From positions 33,148,278 to 33,212,277 of the forward strand of contig OY783194.1 of the NCBI GenBank assembly GCA_963678675.1: a stretch of DNA of 64,000 nucleotides, written 5' to 3'. Within the stretch, counting starts at the first letter, position 1. Every line of letters starts with the position of its first letter. A program made the position numbers and the translations under genes. The stretch is from Xiphydria camelus (taxonomy: Eukaryota; Arthropoda; Insecta; Hymenoptera; Xiphydriidae). This document shows, piece after piece, positions 10,908 to 22,504 of this stretch. The notes beneath the pieces were generated by a model. The model was not told the DNA's origin and did not search any database. It worked only from the letters and a program-made list of their open reading frames with translations.

Positions 10908-11134
10908 TCCCTTCAGACCTGATTTTTTTTTTCGCGGAGTAAACAAATAATGTTAATGATATTTTAGCCTTTGGGGTATTATTATATTTTAACATATTCT
11001 TGCAATATTTATTTTTTAAACTTTCTCATACTTATGCGCAAACAGTACAAAGTTGTATTTTTGCGTAACATTTTTTAATAAAATAGCTACAATCCAATGT
11101 ACATTCTCGTGTAGGTACACCAGGTCTGAAGGGG
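10908..11134. mobile_element. TTAA-flanked (piggyBac-like) MITE
   Basis: The ends TCCCTTCAGACCTG and CAGGTCTGAAGGGG are inverted and bounded by TTAA at 10904-10907 and 11135-11138. The AT-rich interior is non-coding. Confidence 0.7.
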
Positions 11135-11173
11135 TTAAGTATATTTGCTATGTCGCAGATCCAAATCCTCACC

Positions 11174-11336
11174 CTGCACTCAAAAAAATTTGGCCACAAC
11201 TAGAAAATAATAGTAATTGCAGTGATAATTTTCTTCGCAATAGCAAGAATTCTTGCTATGCTAGCAATACTTTTCCAGTTGTGTCTGAGGCAGCCAGAAA
11301 TATAGCTGGATTAGCTAAATACTTTTTTCAGTGTGT
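11174..11336. mobile_element. short CACTGA-type MITE
   Basis: The left tip GCACTCAAAAAAATTTGGC and right tip ACTTTTTTCAGTGTG are roughly inverted. The interior holds several AGCAAT/ATTGCTAGC-like motifs in both orientations. It probably belongs to the CACTGA group, but the ends are degenerate. Confidence 0.5.
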
Positions 11337-11339
11337 ACA

Positions 11340-11988
11340 TTGACATGGCCTGCCCCGAAGGAAAAAGCCACCTGATCATCACGAGCCGCGCGCGCGCGCG
11401 CGACTCCTCTGCCACTCGCTGAAAAGCGATTGTTTTCCTTTCCGCTCTCGCACAGTTCATCGCGTCGATTTCGCGTAGGTATCGCCGTATATTTTCGTTG
11501 GCGATTATCCCGGGATACCGAGCGGCTTTGGGACGAGTTACGGTCCCCGTCCCACCGTCGCAATATGAATTGATAAAATATCTTCCCCCTTCGTCGGATT
11601 GTTTTACGCCGACGGGTGATGGGAATTTTAGGTGCGGGCGATCGTACGGCAATTTTTACGAGCGGCGATATACTCTCGAACGCGGACGGTCTCTTATATC
11701 CAGCCAGTGCTCTTCCGATACCCGTGCGACGACTCCGCCCAGCCGATGCAGCGTCGGGGAAGGCGCGAAAGACGTCCGGAGTGGCGGAGGTTTCGAGAAT
11801 TTTACGATTTCGACAACTTATACGGATTACTCGGCGGGACGAGCCGCGACTTACGGGACTTCTCCGAGCGGTTTCCCGGCGTGAATCGTGTCGTAAACCT
11901 CTGCGCCGATTGGACATGTCTATTCCCGGTAATTTCGATCTTCCCCCTCGGAGATATCATCGAATGGAAATTAAGAGAAAGTCAAGTC
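11340..11988. other. unique CpG-rich DNA
   Basis: Overlapping open frames of up to 200 codons occur on both strands, rich in Arg and Ser. None resembles a known family, so they look like GC-driven open text. Confidence 0.4.
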
Positions 11989-12208
11989 GAAGAGAAAAAT
12001 AACTTGGCCTGTCTAACCGAAATCCTGGAGATGATGGCCAAACCGTTCGGTGAAATATGGATCCTCTCCGTCTGTTCGGTTAGACTGACCATTTTTTGGT
12101 TAGAAAATGACTGAATGTCTGTTTCGACTGATCAGTATTTTGGTTAGAATAACTGAACACGTCAAACTAGGCGGGTTTTCTCATTTTAACCTAATTATTT
12201 TTCCCACT
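11989..12208 (+). mobile_element. family A MITE copy
   Basis: A forward copy from AGAAAAATAACTTGGCC to TTATTTTTCCCACTGTA. It has only two AATAACT-type motifs and is one of the shorter copies. Confidence 0.8.
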
Positions 12209-13675
12209 GTAGAGACGCCTCCTCGAATCCTTCCTACCCTCAGATCGTCGATAAATAAATCCACACAATTTTCCGGATTACGGAGGCCCGATTCGCCGCG
12301 CAAAAATTGATCTTCCGCGGCCGTTATATCCGACGAAGCGGTCGAAGCGTCGAATTCGATTCGCGTCGAGTTCCCGTGCCCTTGTAATTCATGCCAATGG
12401 AGGAGAGCGCGCGAGGAGGAGCGACTAAAAAGCCGAGTCGATTTGAATGACAATCGCGCCGATGCGATTTATGATTTACGAACGCGGCTGCGGCGCGCTC
12501 GCTGGATGGAGATTAATCTTCATTGCGCGACATTATCCCAATGGCGCGGGCGCTGCGAGGGCGAGGGAAGGCTCGCTCTACGTGTGCCGCGCCGCGCGCG
12601 CACATCGACTCCGATTTCGAACGCAACCCGTCTCGAGTGGAAAGTAAAAAAAAAGAGGACTACGAAAATTTGATTATAGAATTCGCTGCCTATTTCCTGA
12701 CATTTCCACATTTTTTCCCGGCCATTTCAGATAAATCAGTCGTTCCTAATATTTTTTGTTCATATGAGTTTTGTATAATCAAATCAACAAAGCCATGAAT
12801 AATCACGAGAACACGAAATCGCAAGAAGGTTTAAGTATACCTCCTGGCATCGTTGAATGTACCAACGGTGAAATTTCGAGAAATAAACACTCCGCTTTAT
12901 TTATCATCTCCAGTAAAAATCCTCAATTTCCTGACATTTCCCTGACGCATCGAATACCCCCGACATATTATCCCGATTTTCCAGATCTGTCACCACCTTG
13001 TAAAATAAAGCGTTGGCGCCTGCAAATCTCACTAAATTTATCCAGAGACCGGTAGTCGATCTATTCTCACGAAAATCGCCGAGGAAAATCCCACATCGAT
13101 CCCCTCAATTCGTCGCCCGACCGCGGGATTCGTTCCCGCGGTGGATTCGGGCGAAGATCGGCGCGATTTCGAGCTCCCGAGTCGTTCGAGCGACTGTTTT
13201 ATCGGGTAATTACTCCGGGGCAAGAAGGGCCTGGAAAAAAAGGAACAACAAAGGCGGGTTGCACCTAGTCTCGGGGGCATCTGTCCCGGGGAAGGTGAAA
13301 CAGCTGTGGCGACGAGTAGGACGCGCCGAAGGTGGCTGCGCGCGGCGCGGAGCCCCCGGAGTGCGGCGAGGTGCGTATATATGTATACCAGGGCTGCACG
13401 TGGAAAGGGGCGATAAAGGCGCGGAAAAGGAGCCGGCAACGCTGCGCGGTCGATAGAAGAGTGGGACCTGCCGAGTGCGGCAACGCTGCGAGGCGTCTGC
13501 TTTAATGCAGCGGTTCTCGAGCGAAAGCTCCGTCGACGCTTCGGAACGCCCCGACGCGGAACGGTCGCGCGGGCTCCGCGCACGCCGAGAGAAGCAATTA
13601 TCATCGGTGCGAAAAATGCTTTCCTCAATCAAGTACATGATATCATTTCCGGATTAAGCCGTGCGGTCTTCTTCG
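12209..13675. other. unique DNA, GC-rich from 13.0 kb
   Basis: Open frames of 90-196 codons lie on both strands with no recognisable protein. A strong minus-strand pyrimidine tract ending in CCAG lies at about 13230-13250, but no matching donor and coding frame follow it convincingly. Confidence 0.4.
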
Positions 13676-13853
13676 CGCGAGAAAATATTTGATGGGGTTG
13701 TCGCGCAGAAGGAATTTCTTGTTCCCACGACGGTATTCTTGAATTAGGAATGTATATCCTTCGATCAAGAATGTGCATTCTTAACAATTTGTAAGATCGT
13801 ATATTCGTGATTCAAAAAAGCATTTTCTTTAACACTAGCAATTATTTCGTGGA
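13676..13853 (-). mobile_element. partial family C MITE
   Basis: It carries family C blocks: GAAAATATTTGAT, a GCGCAGAAGGAATTTCTTG box, a TCAAGAATGTGCATTCTTAA arm pair and the CACTAGCAATTATTTC end. The other half of the element is missing. Confidence 0.65.
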
Positions 13854-13959
13854 ATTCATTGTTGCGTTGTAAATGACGATCCCGCGTGCCACTTTGAAGA
13901 ACGAAACGATAGAATGTACCAAATTTTTAATACCGCTATATTATGTACTGAAATGTTTG

Positions 13960-14208
13960 AACTAAAAAATATTACTTGTATATATAATCGCGGTTCTTCT
14001 GTATACCATTTACTCTTACATTTTTTATATACTTCTACTTCTTATTTTTTTTACTTTCTACGCTGTTATTTACCGCTACTATTCTTTCTCTCTATCTTAC
14101 GCTATTCTTCGTCACTTTTTCAATTATCTCTCTCTTTTGTATGTCGCTCACTTTGTGCTCTTAGGAGACGCTTAGGCTCAGAGCCATTGCGATAAACGCA
14201 TCCTCCTC
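13960..14208 (+). mobile_element. 5'-truncated LINE 3' end
   Basis: T/C-rich 3'UTR-like text leads to CTTAGGAGACGCTTAGG, then GCGATAAACGCATCCTCCTC. The last block matches ACAATAAACGCATCTTCTC in the minus-strand copy at 18.4 kb, so both derive from one LINE family. No coding part remains. The upstream edge is uncertain. Confidence 0.5.
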
Positions 14209-14970
14209 TAAACGTAAACATTCGGATATCTGAATTGATATCAGCCGTTGTTTCTGGAAATCTAATAGCAGGTGGAATACGATTAGCTCGGCACGGAGTT
14301 GCACGTGCAACTACAGATATACGTATGCATAGACGCTCGCCGCACCTGCTCATCTCGAGCGCGCAAAGGTGAGGATCCTAGGAGGACGAGAATCGCGAGA
14401 CCCATTGTCGTCTACTCCGGCTGCATTCGGCACTTTCAAAACGCCGGTGCAGTCAAGTTCCGCGAGCTTTCTCGCGCGGCGGACTTCCCTCCCTCCCTCC
14501 CTCCCACCCGCGCGACACGAGGTAATCTACATTTAACGGGCAATCGAAAACGAGCCGCGAGCAATTTTACAACTGCGACTCCGTCGCTCGCCGTAAACGT
14601 TCGACGACCGCGGAGATAGCGGCTGGTCGGAGAGCAAAAACGCCTGGTCGTGGCGATAAATAATTTATAGGCGCCAAAAATCGGCGCGGTCTGTGTTAAA
14701 TCAGGGCCGCGCGGTCGGCGGATGCCAGCCTTATCGGGGGGTCGATTTTTGGGACTGCGCGCTCGATACGAGATGAGAGGAGCTGTTGGAGTTCCCTAAG
14801 GCGACGACATTTCTTGTCAACATTCGTTCCGCGTTCGTTTTCTTCGCTGTCATGCGGATATGAGGCTATCTGATTACTTTGATGTTTTATAACATAATTA
14901 TTGCATTACTTTCTTTATTTCGTCAATTTAATTCCATATTTTTAAAATGATTTCTGTTTTTTGTACACAG
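14209..14970. other. unique CpG-rich DNA
   Basis: GC-rich text with a short CCCTCCCT run at about 14488. No gene, RNA or transposon structure was recognised. Confidence 0.4.
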
Positions 14971-14971
14971 T

Positions 14972-15164
14972 TTTAGAAAGAAATTTATTTGATCGGAATA
15001 AACGGTGTTTTAGAATAGCATGAATATCGACGAATATTACTGATTTAACTGAATATTATAATACTTGTATCAAATCGGTATTTATTCAAATCGAATAAAT
15101 GTGCTCTTAAGACTATCCAAAAATACATTTATTTCGATGAAGCAAATTTTTTTTCTCAGTGTAT
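14972..15164 (+). mobile_element. family B MITE copy
   Basis: GATCGGAATAAACGGTGTTTT at the left and ATTTATTTCGATGAAGCAAA with TTTTCTCAGTG at the right are the family B ends. Near the middle the CGAATAAATGTGCTCT block is present. Confidence 0.75.
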
Positions 15165-15467
15165 TACTGTATTAATTTCGATTCCTTGTATCTTTTACCC
15201 TTAAGACACTTCGTCTCGGAGCAATTCTTCGACAAATGCTTTTTCTTCTCTCGCGAGCTTCCGACAATTGTCTCCGACGAGAAGCAGCTGCGTTACGGCC
15301 GTCGCTGAGCCGTGGGTCGCGAGGAATCCGCTCCTTCCGATTCTCTTTGCCTCGATCGTTACGTCCGATGGCGAGCCGCGATAAAAAAAAACAATCCCGA
15401 TCTCTCGAAGTCAAGCGAACTCAGTCCTTGTCGCGCTACAACTGCGCAGCCTTGTACGACTTAGAAG
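15165..15467. other. unique DNA
   Basis: CpG-rich text with paired open frames on both strands and no recognisable protein. Nothing else was seen. Confidence 0.4.
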
Positions 15468-15718
15468 AATTGTAGCATGTGGAAGTACAATCCGGGCTAA
15501 GTGCCAAAAAGCAAGTTTTGAGGTATGCAGTTCTGAAAGCAAGCAAGCTTTGCAGCAAGCAAGATTCTTGTGGCAATTATTTGAACTAGATTTTTGAAGG
15601 ATCTAGACATAGCCCATTTTACAGGGTATTGGGGTTGTCACATAGTCCACTTTTTAGCACTTAACTCAATTTTTCATATTCTGGCACTTAGCCCGGATTT
15701 TACTTCCATGCTACAATT
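15468..15718. mobile_element. MITE with AATTGTAGCATG ends
   Basis: AATTGTAGCATG followed by a GGAAGTA box and an ATCCGGGCTAAGTGCCA box recurs inverted at the right edge (TGGCACTTAGCCCGGAT through CATGCTACAATT). It is 251 bases and non-coding, with GCAAGCAAG-type simple repeats inside. Confidence 0.8.
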
Positions 15719-16396
15719 CGCGCTACCAGGGAGAAGCCTCGACGTCTTTTTGCCGCCTTTTTACATCCGCGCCTCGGCCTCGTTTTTCTTCATCCCGCGG
15801 TAAGACATCCCTCTTACTTCATCCTCACCCGCGTTTCCGCGAGCCCGAAACTTCGCCGGACCATTTCCCTCGGCTTTCTTCGCCCCGCGCGCGATCCGCA
15901 GCGACTTCTGGATCTTATTTCTCGAAAGTTACGGCCGAATTTGGCGCGGCTGGGGTACCGCGGATGAGGAGGGAAAAAAAGGACGGGGGCGGACGACCGA
16001 CGCCAGGAACTCACGTTTACTCGGGGGAAGCGCGTAGTCGCGGACCAGGGGACTTTTTTTAAAGCTCTCTTTCTCTATCTCGCGGAAGATCGCCACGATT
16101 CATCGATTCGGATAAGGGACGAGGACGCCAAGTCGAACTTCCCTTCGTCCTTCAATTCTCACCACACATTTCTTCGTCGCCGCCGCCGCAAACTCAACGA
16201 CGGGGCGAAACTAGGATTCGCCCGACAACCACTCGCTCTCAGCAACGCGCGACGCGTTTTTGCTCCCGATAACGGGAGCGATCCGTCTTATCCACGCCTC
16301 GGGCCACGAATCAGGCTCGTCGAATTTCTTCGCGGTCGATACTAGAAATTCGACGCGTCGTTGATTCTCGCTCCTCTCGTCGTGTAATTCAAGGTG
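15719..16396. other. unique CpG-rich DNA
   Basis: GC-rich text with no recognisable gene, repeat or RNA structure. Confidence 0.4.
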
Positions 16397-16590
16397 TCTA
16401 CGCCGAGAAAGAAAATAGTTGATCGAAATAAGCGTGTTTTTATTCGACTCAATTTAATACTGATTACATTCAGTTAAATCAATAATATTTATAGACGTCC
16501 AATCGATATTCACTCTAATCGAATGAATGCGCTTTCAGAACTCTCCGAAAACGAGTTCAATTGACTCGAGTAAATTTTGTTCTCGGTGTA
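16397..16590 (+). mobile_element. family B MITE copy
   Basis: It starts GCCGAGAAAG followed by TTGATCGAAATAAGCGTGTTTT and ends AAATTTTGTTCTCGGTGTA. It is directly next to a family A copy. Confidence 0.75.
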
Positions 16591-16596
16591 CTTATA

Positions 16597-16833
16597 TACT
16601 GAAAAAAATAACCTGGTCAAAATGACAAAACGCGTCTGGTTAAACGAGTTTAGTTATTCTAACGAAATTACTGGTCAGTCGAACAAAATATTTAGTTCAT
16701 AACTTACATTTCTAGTTATATTCTAACGACAAAAATTCGGTTTAACCAACCAAATGGAAGATCCCTGTTTCACCAAACGGTTCGATCATCGCCTCCAGAA
16801 TTTTGGTCAGATCGACCGAGTTATTTTTCTCAG
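16597..16833 (-). mobile_element. family A MITE copy
   Basis: A reverse copy with the CTGGTCAAAATGACAAAACG start box and the GATCGACCGAGTTATTTTTC end. It carries a GATCATCGCCTCCAGAATTT box. Confidence 0.8.
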
Positions 16834-17664
16834 AGAGAGAGTGTACAGATATTAATACGACACACGCCTCGAGTTCTAATTACGCTGCTTTTTATTCACA
16901 AAAATGTCGAGCGCGCCGAAAGAAACATACTCGTATCGCGCGTCCACGAGCCTCGGCAAACGTCCACACACGAGAAACGTGCGAGCGAGATCGACGCGAG
17001 TCGTCGCTCGCCCCGCGTTATCCTCAGCGTCGAGGCGATCGCGCGCGAGGATCGCCGGAAGGAGGAAGCCTGAAAAGACGAGGGAAACTTTGGCGAGCCG
17101 AGATCGGCGGCTTCGTTACCGCCGGCGTTTCATCGCAGTTTTCCGGACTTTACGAGGGAGTATCGCGACGTAAAAATATCGTATATAAAGGCTTTATGGG
17201 ATTTTTACGCGTTGGCCGGGGAACGACGATGCGACGGAGCGGAGTCAGCCCCGGCCGCGCGCGCGCGCGCGTATGCCGGGCGGAAATGGGTTAATACGCG
17301 GGACGACGGATTTTTTTTACGGTCGCGTCAACTTTTCATATTCCATAAAATTCACGCGCGCGCGGAGTGCCGCGAGATGTTGCCGTTTAACTGTCGGGGA
17401 TCGGGACGCGGTGATTAACCCCTATCGGCACCGCTCGCCGATTCGGTGGCGATGATCCTTTCATTTACAAGCGACGTTGTTTCGAGAGGGAGAGACACGA
17501 GATCGCGTATACAGAGTGGGGTCGCTCGTAAAACGAACGGGAAATGCGCTCGAGATCTTCTTCCAGCTTGTTTCCGCGGGCGTCTTTATGGAAACGATCT
17601 GTACCCTCGTTTTTCGACCCCGTATCGAATATAAAGACAGGTAGGTTCTTGGTGAAAACTGTAC
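16834..17664. other. unique CpG-rich DNA
   Basis: A 163-codon plus-strand open frame at 16803-17294 begins inside the family A copy and has Arg-rich, family-free content. A TATATAAAGG string at 17180-17189 could be a TATA box but has no supporting transcript features. Confidence 0.4.
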
Positions 17665-17665
17665 T

Positions 17666-17930
17666 GCATTGAGAAAAACGATTTGGTCAGTCAAACGAAA
17701 ATCTTGGAGACGATGACCAAACTATAATATTCGATGAAATATGAATCCTTCGTCTGTTTGGTTAAAAACTGACCATTTTTTTCAGTAGAATAACTAAACA
17801 TTTGATTAGACTAAGTAAACACTCGGTTAGAGTAACTAAATATTTAGTCCAACTGACCAGGATTTTGATTAAAATAACTAAATGCGTTTAATCAGATACG
17901 TTTTATCATTTCAATGAATTGTTTTGTCGA
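17666..17930 (+). mobile_element. family A MITE copy
   Basis: A forward copy from CATTGAGAAAAACGATTTGG to the TTTATCATTTCAATGAATTG end. It has four AATAACTAAA-type motifs. The right tip is decayed. Confidence 0.8.
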
Positions 17931-18012
17931 ATTGTTTTCCACGGTATATATTATCGAGTTAAATATTATATTAATTTCGCGAGACATTAGAATTCCGCGA
18001 TCATCTCAGGAA

Positions 18013-18040
18013 AGAAGAAGAAGAAGAAGAAGAAGAAGCA
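18013..18040. repeat. (GAA)n microsatellite
   Basis: A short AGA/GAA triplet run next to CpG-rich text. Confidence 0.95.
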
Positions 18041-18329
18041 TGTATGAGATTGCCCCGAGACAAGGTCTGAAAAGGGGGAAGGGAAGCGAACGAGGGGTCC
18101 GTTCTCTCGCGAAGGGCACCACGCGTCATCCGAGATTCCTTCGGGGGGTTCGGTCCAACAGCGGCGGCGGCGGCGGCGGCAGCGGGAGGTCGCGCACCAG
18201 ACGCGAGACACGCGTTAACCTCTTTTTTGACTCGGCTTCTCGGCGGGAGGCGAACCTCGCGAGATCCACATTATATTAATAGCGATAGATTGGCGTTCGT
18301 CCCTTGAGAATAGGCCGATGCGCGGATCT

Positions 18330-18331
18330 AC

Positions 18332-18362
<31 letters not shown>

Positions 18363-18725
18363 GGGGGAGAGAAAGTTGAGAAGATGCGTTTATTGTGACT
18401 CTACAACCTGGGCGTGACTTCTAAGGGCATAAAAAATGTGGTATACAAAAAAGAAAGCGACAATGAGAGCAATAATAACTAAACTAAATAATGATTATAA
18501 CTAAAAATAAGGAAGAATAATAACGTCGACGAGAAGAAGGAGCGATCAGCAAATGAACAAGGAAAATAGTAGTAGGAAATAACGTATAGTAAGAGAAATA
18601 ACAGTAAACACCAGCAGATGAATAAAGTTGATGATGAAAAAAAAAAATATAATAAACAGCAGAAGAAATAAAAACAAAGCAAAAGAGAGAAAGAGAGAGA
18701 GAGAGACAGACGACGATATTTGCAT
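18330..18725 (-). mobile_element. 5'-truncated LINE 3' end with CT-rich tail
   Basis: On the minus strand a T/C-rich 3'UTR-like stretch leads through CTTAGAAGTCACGCCCAGG and ACAATAAACGCATCTTCTC to a run of C and CT dinucleotides (18331-18369). It matches the plus-strand copy at 14.0 kb in the final block. No reverse transcriptase is left. Confidence 0.5.
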
Positions 18726-19755
18726 AAAATAAAGAAAGCGATGCACCCGTGCACGACTCTGCCATTCGATAAAGTCCGGAACCGCGAGTCTGAGTCCATG
18801 CAGTTTTTATTTCCACGAGAGCCAACATCCGCGCGTCTTCCCGGAACCGTTCCCACTGCGAAGGCCGTAACGTCGACGATGAAACGTCAAGCGCAAAGGT
18901 GTAAGCGACATACCGGAGAGATCAAACATACGAGACGTTTAGACAAAGGGGCGCGACGTATGTTAACTAACGGCCCCGCGCGGGTACGCGAACACCTGTC
19001 CGGTGTCGAATTCTAAACGGCAAGCCACGTATACGTAGGCGCGATGACGAAATGTTTCCTTTTCGACGCGCGAAGATGAGGGCTCCGCCGAGCGCCCCGT
19101 GTCGGATGACCGATACCTACGCGACTGGAGTACAGGGCCACTGACACGACGCCGCCCGACGCGACGATGCGAGGGGAATCCGCTCGGCGGGCTACTTCGG
19201 CCGTGGCCGCGGCTGGTGTTGGATTGATTCGGAAACCGTATCTCCACGTGGGTGAACGTCGAGTGGAGAAAGTTGAGGGGAACGACGGGGGAGAGAGAGA
19301 GAGAGAGAGCGATGTACTGCGAGTAGAATGGAATAAGCAAGAAATGCGAAGAAGAAGAGAAAATAGAATTGTTCGATGTGTATCGTGAGAGTAATCGTTA
19401 CTGGTCCGAGAAAATAATGTTGGGTGAGGTCGCGTGTTTACGCCGTTGTCGTAACGAGAAACCATCGATCGGTTGTTGATATTTCATGTTCCTGAAGTTC
19501 CGATCGTTCTCGGTTCGTTCGAACGGGAAGTGTTGACTTTGAGAGACTGTGGGGTCAATGTTGAGAGTATATCGATTAATTACTTATAGAGAAATTTTTC
19601 GCAAGCTGGGCAACTATTGGAAATAAAGTAATCGATAAACTCAATATTTCCGTGACATGTAGAATTAAAATGTTTCGTTTAAATGAACGAAAAAAAACTT
19701 CAGGCGCGTGATATTTTCACCTTTCCGTTACCAAGCTATTGAGCCTGTTTAGGGT
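18726..19755. other. unique DNA
   Basis: CpG-rich text with a (GA)n run at 19291-19309. Open frames on both strands lack family resemblance. AT-rich text follows from 19.5 kb with nothing recognised. Confidence 0.4.
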
Positions 19756-19756
19756 A

Positions 19757-19978
19757 CACTGAGAGAACAATTTGCTCGGTCGAAATAAACGTGTTTTTCA
19801 ATAGTCCTGAGAGCAGATTTATTTGCTTAGTATGAATATCGATGGGACGAATGTAATTGTTGTTCCAATTGAACATCATTTCGATCAAATCGGTATTTAT
19901 TCGAGTTGACTAAATGTGCTCTCAGAACTACATAAAAAATACGTTTATTTCGATGAAGCAACATTTTTTTCTCAGTGT
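19757..19978 (+). mobile_element. family B MITE copy
   Basis: It has the full ends CACTGAGAGAACAATTTGC and CATTTTTTTCTCAGTG next to TA at 19755-19756. The interior has TCGGTCGAAATAAACGTG, an AGTCCTGAGAGCA box and its inverted partner TGTGCTCTCAGAACT. Confidence 0.85.
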
Positions 19979-20419
19979 GTACCTATGGAAAAAACTGCAT
20001 CCCGCGTCTTCTCCGCTAAGTCGATTATTCAATGCCGTAAAAGTGCAAGGAAAAATAAATAGAGTTGAAGCAACCCAAGTGAATATCTGCTTGAAACAAT
20101 TATACCGTGAGATTCGACGTATTCAACCTCGCCGACGGTTGAATGAACTAAATTTTTCTTTTCAGAGAGAGAGAGTGTACTAATTTTTTTTCTCCATGTA
20201 AGAGTTGAACAAAGGAACGAACAAGCGTGCACACTTGCACACAAGCCAATATTGATTTACACCGCGAGCTCGACCAGAGTGCACGTGGTAAGGAGATCGC
20301 CGTCACTGCGTCGAATCGCAGCTTCGATCCTCGAGCGACGGAACGAAGGACGCGTCGAATAAAAGCGAGACTGCGGGTAGACTCGACGTTCACCGAGCGT
20401 CGAAACGCACATTTCTCGG

Positions 20420-21900
20420 CTTTCGGCTAGGAATCGTCGCGGACGCAGCGATTCCCGAGGAACTTGTAAGCATACATCGAGCGCACCGAGGCGTCACAGA
20501 GTCGTACGGAGCCAGACGGGGCTTCCCGTTCCTCCCGTCCCGTTGAAAACCCGGATGGGGTCATCGACCGCTCGCGCGCGAAAGGGCGAAGCTGCCAAAT
20601 GGGGAAGTCGTGACCGCGAGGAGTCGCTCGACTTCGCGTACAGGTACATCGGCAAGTTTTCTTTCCGCGACGCGCGTTACGAGCAGCGACGATGGCGACC
20701 CGTTTCGACGACACTTTCCAAACCGACGAATTCCCCCGCGCGTCGCTGCAGTCCGCACACGGATTCGTATCGGTCACTGGACAACAAAACACGCGAGCCA
20801 CGCGGCATCGGACCGCGCGGACAGTCGCGCGCGCCCGTCCATGCAGATCCCGACATACAATGTATGTGCATCGACTCCCGACGCATTCCCACCGAAGGTC
20901 GCACGACGACGCGCGACGACCTTGCAGCTCTCCTCCGCCCTGCCACCGCCACATCGTCGGATCCAGCGATCCGCGGACACTCACCTAGTCTCCATGCCAC
21001 GAGCCGGCGATCCGCCGCGACACCCGTCCAAGTACTCCCGACGGTATCCCCCGCGTTCCGTCCGACGCGCGAACGCGAACGACGGCGACGACAAGGCGCA
21101 GCAGCGGGTGAGCGAGACCGCGACGACGTCCCGCTCGTCGCGCGGCTGCCGATTCTCGCTTCGTCGACGCGGGACGAACGGAGGAGGAGGAGGAGGAGGA
21201 GGGGGAGCGCGCACCCGTCGCGCCTGCTGACCAGGGCCACCACGCCACCAGAGCACATACGGAATCGCGAGGCCGCCGGGCTTTGGCACCACTGCCGGCT
21301 GCGCGAGGCGGTACGCGAGGTTCCGCGGGTGCAGCGACACTGGCGCGCCCGCGCCGTTCGGGCTGCGCCCCAGGAGGCGCCGTTCCCCGACGAGGAGGAG
21401 GAGGGCGGTCGCGATCGCGCCACTCGCGGAGGTCACGCGGCGCTGTGACGCGGCATGTTCGCGCGCGCGCGCGCCACGCCGTGCGCCGCCGTACGGTCCA
21501 GGCGCGTCTCTCTCGTCTCTCGTCGCCCCGGCTCTTCTCCTTTTTGCTCTGCCTTCGCCGCGACGCGAGAGCGGACTCGGAGCGCGCTCGCGATTTTCTG
21601 CCACACCCTCGGCGCGCTCACCTGTACCCGCGTACGGTAGAGCGCGTGTGCGTGCGCGCGCGACGATCGAACTGCGAGCCAATGGACCGGGCGAACGCAC
21701 GGGAACGCGGGTGCCGGGGCGTAGGAGACGAACAGCGACGCGAGCAACGCGCGCGCGCGCCGGGATTTTCAAACTCGACGGCGTGGCGCGGACGACGACG
21801 CCGACGCCTCGCGCGTCGTCCGAGCCGAGACTCGGGGGGCGTCGACGGTTTGCGCTACGCTGGGCGTGGAATCTGGAAGGGTTTCGCGATCCCTTTTTTT
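20420..21900 (-). other. CpG-rich, transposon-free block: possible first exon or promoter region
   Basis: This is the most GC- and CpG-rich interval of the window and has no MITE. It has two good minus-strand splice donors: TACAG|GTGAGC (junction 21622/21621) and ACTAG|GTGAGTG (junction 20985/20984). The second lies 11 bases after the start of an ATG in GGCATGG context (20995-20993), so a first coding exon could begin Met-Glu-Thr and splice within the next codon. Open frames of up to 320 codons cross the block on both strands, but they are Arg/Ser/Pro-rich with no known domain and are explained by base composition. Confidence 0.3.
20980..20997 (-). promoter_or_regulatory. candidate 5' splice site after an ATG
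   Basis: The minus strand reads GGCATGGAGACTAG|GTGAGT. The donor matches the consensus well, and the ATG has a purine at -3 and a G at +4. No downstream exon is identified in the window, so this may be the exit of a first exon whose intron extends beyond position 1. Confidence 0.3.
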
Positions 21901-21904
21901 TCGC

Positions 21905-22010
21905 CGAAAGACTGGTGTTAGTTTTACTGTATTTGTAATGCAAGAGGTAGATTAAGGGTTCTCTCGGATGTTGCTACTGTGCCGAATAATTTTTCCTTGA
22001 CAACTCGAGT
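21905..22010 (+). mobile_element. decayed family D fragment
   Basis: The blocks TTTTACTGTATTTGTAATGC, TAAGGGTTCTCTCGGATGTT and TAATTTTTCCTTGACAACT follow the family D order. The other half is missing. Confidence 0.55.
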
Positions 22011-22026
22011 ATTCAGTCCCGTTTTA

Positions 22027-22040
22027 TGGGTATAAATAGC
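22027..22040 (+). promoter_or_regulatory. possible TATA box
   Basis: GGGTATAAATAGCG is a good TATA match on the plus strand at the edge of the CpG-rich block. No transcript, start motif or exon downstream supports it, so it may be chance. Confidence 0.15.
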
Positions 22041-22504
22041 GATGAACAGAATAAAAGCCCCGTTGCGCCTCCCCCATCCTCGATGGAAATGAGAAAAATC
22101 ATCGCGAACGCGTCTTCTTCCCACTGCAAATTGCCCGGACACGCGTTCCAGAGTGCATCGATCGCCCCGTGATTATCGACTGGTAGCGACTAATTGGTAA
22201 CGGAGATCGAAGAAGCGATTGTGGCTGGTCAGTTCCAGATCGATCGGTCACTGTTACCAATTACTCCGCTGAAATTACCGGAGAGCGATTGATAATTACG
22301 CCTGTACTCGCGTTGCCTACGTGCTCCACTTTAATATGCTTCCGCGTAAACATTCGGCTTTCTTTGCTCCTCGTTACACGTCGTATCGACTGAATAACTG
22401 TTTTATTCGACCTGCAATCGTCGTTGTCGACTCCAACTCGGAAATATCTCGAGGCGTGCGTCTCGATAGGAGAGAAAAATTTATTATTTCAAGTCGAAAG
22501 AACC
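22041..22504. other. unique DNA
   Basis: A short inverted pair (TAATTGGTAAC at about 22191 and GTTACCAATTA at about 22252) is the only structure noticed. No gene is recognised. Confidence 0.4.

Noticed and set aside
13038..13260. Minus-strand acceptor-like tract (CCTTTTTTTCCAG) followed by a 60-codon frame
   Set aside because: The acceptor is good, but the frame has no family resemblance and no donor closes it. I could not separate it from chance.
18878..18896. GAAACGTC string as a second hammerhead
   Set aside because: No CUGANGA core or stem I partner lies upstream.
20543..21943. Open frames of 248-320 codons on both strands
   Set aside because: Several frames are open at once over the same GC-rich text, the longest begin at non-ATG codons, and the content is Arg/Ser/Pro low-complexity with no domain. 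Base composition explains them.
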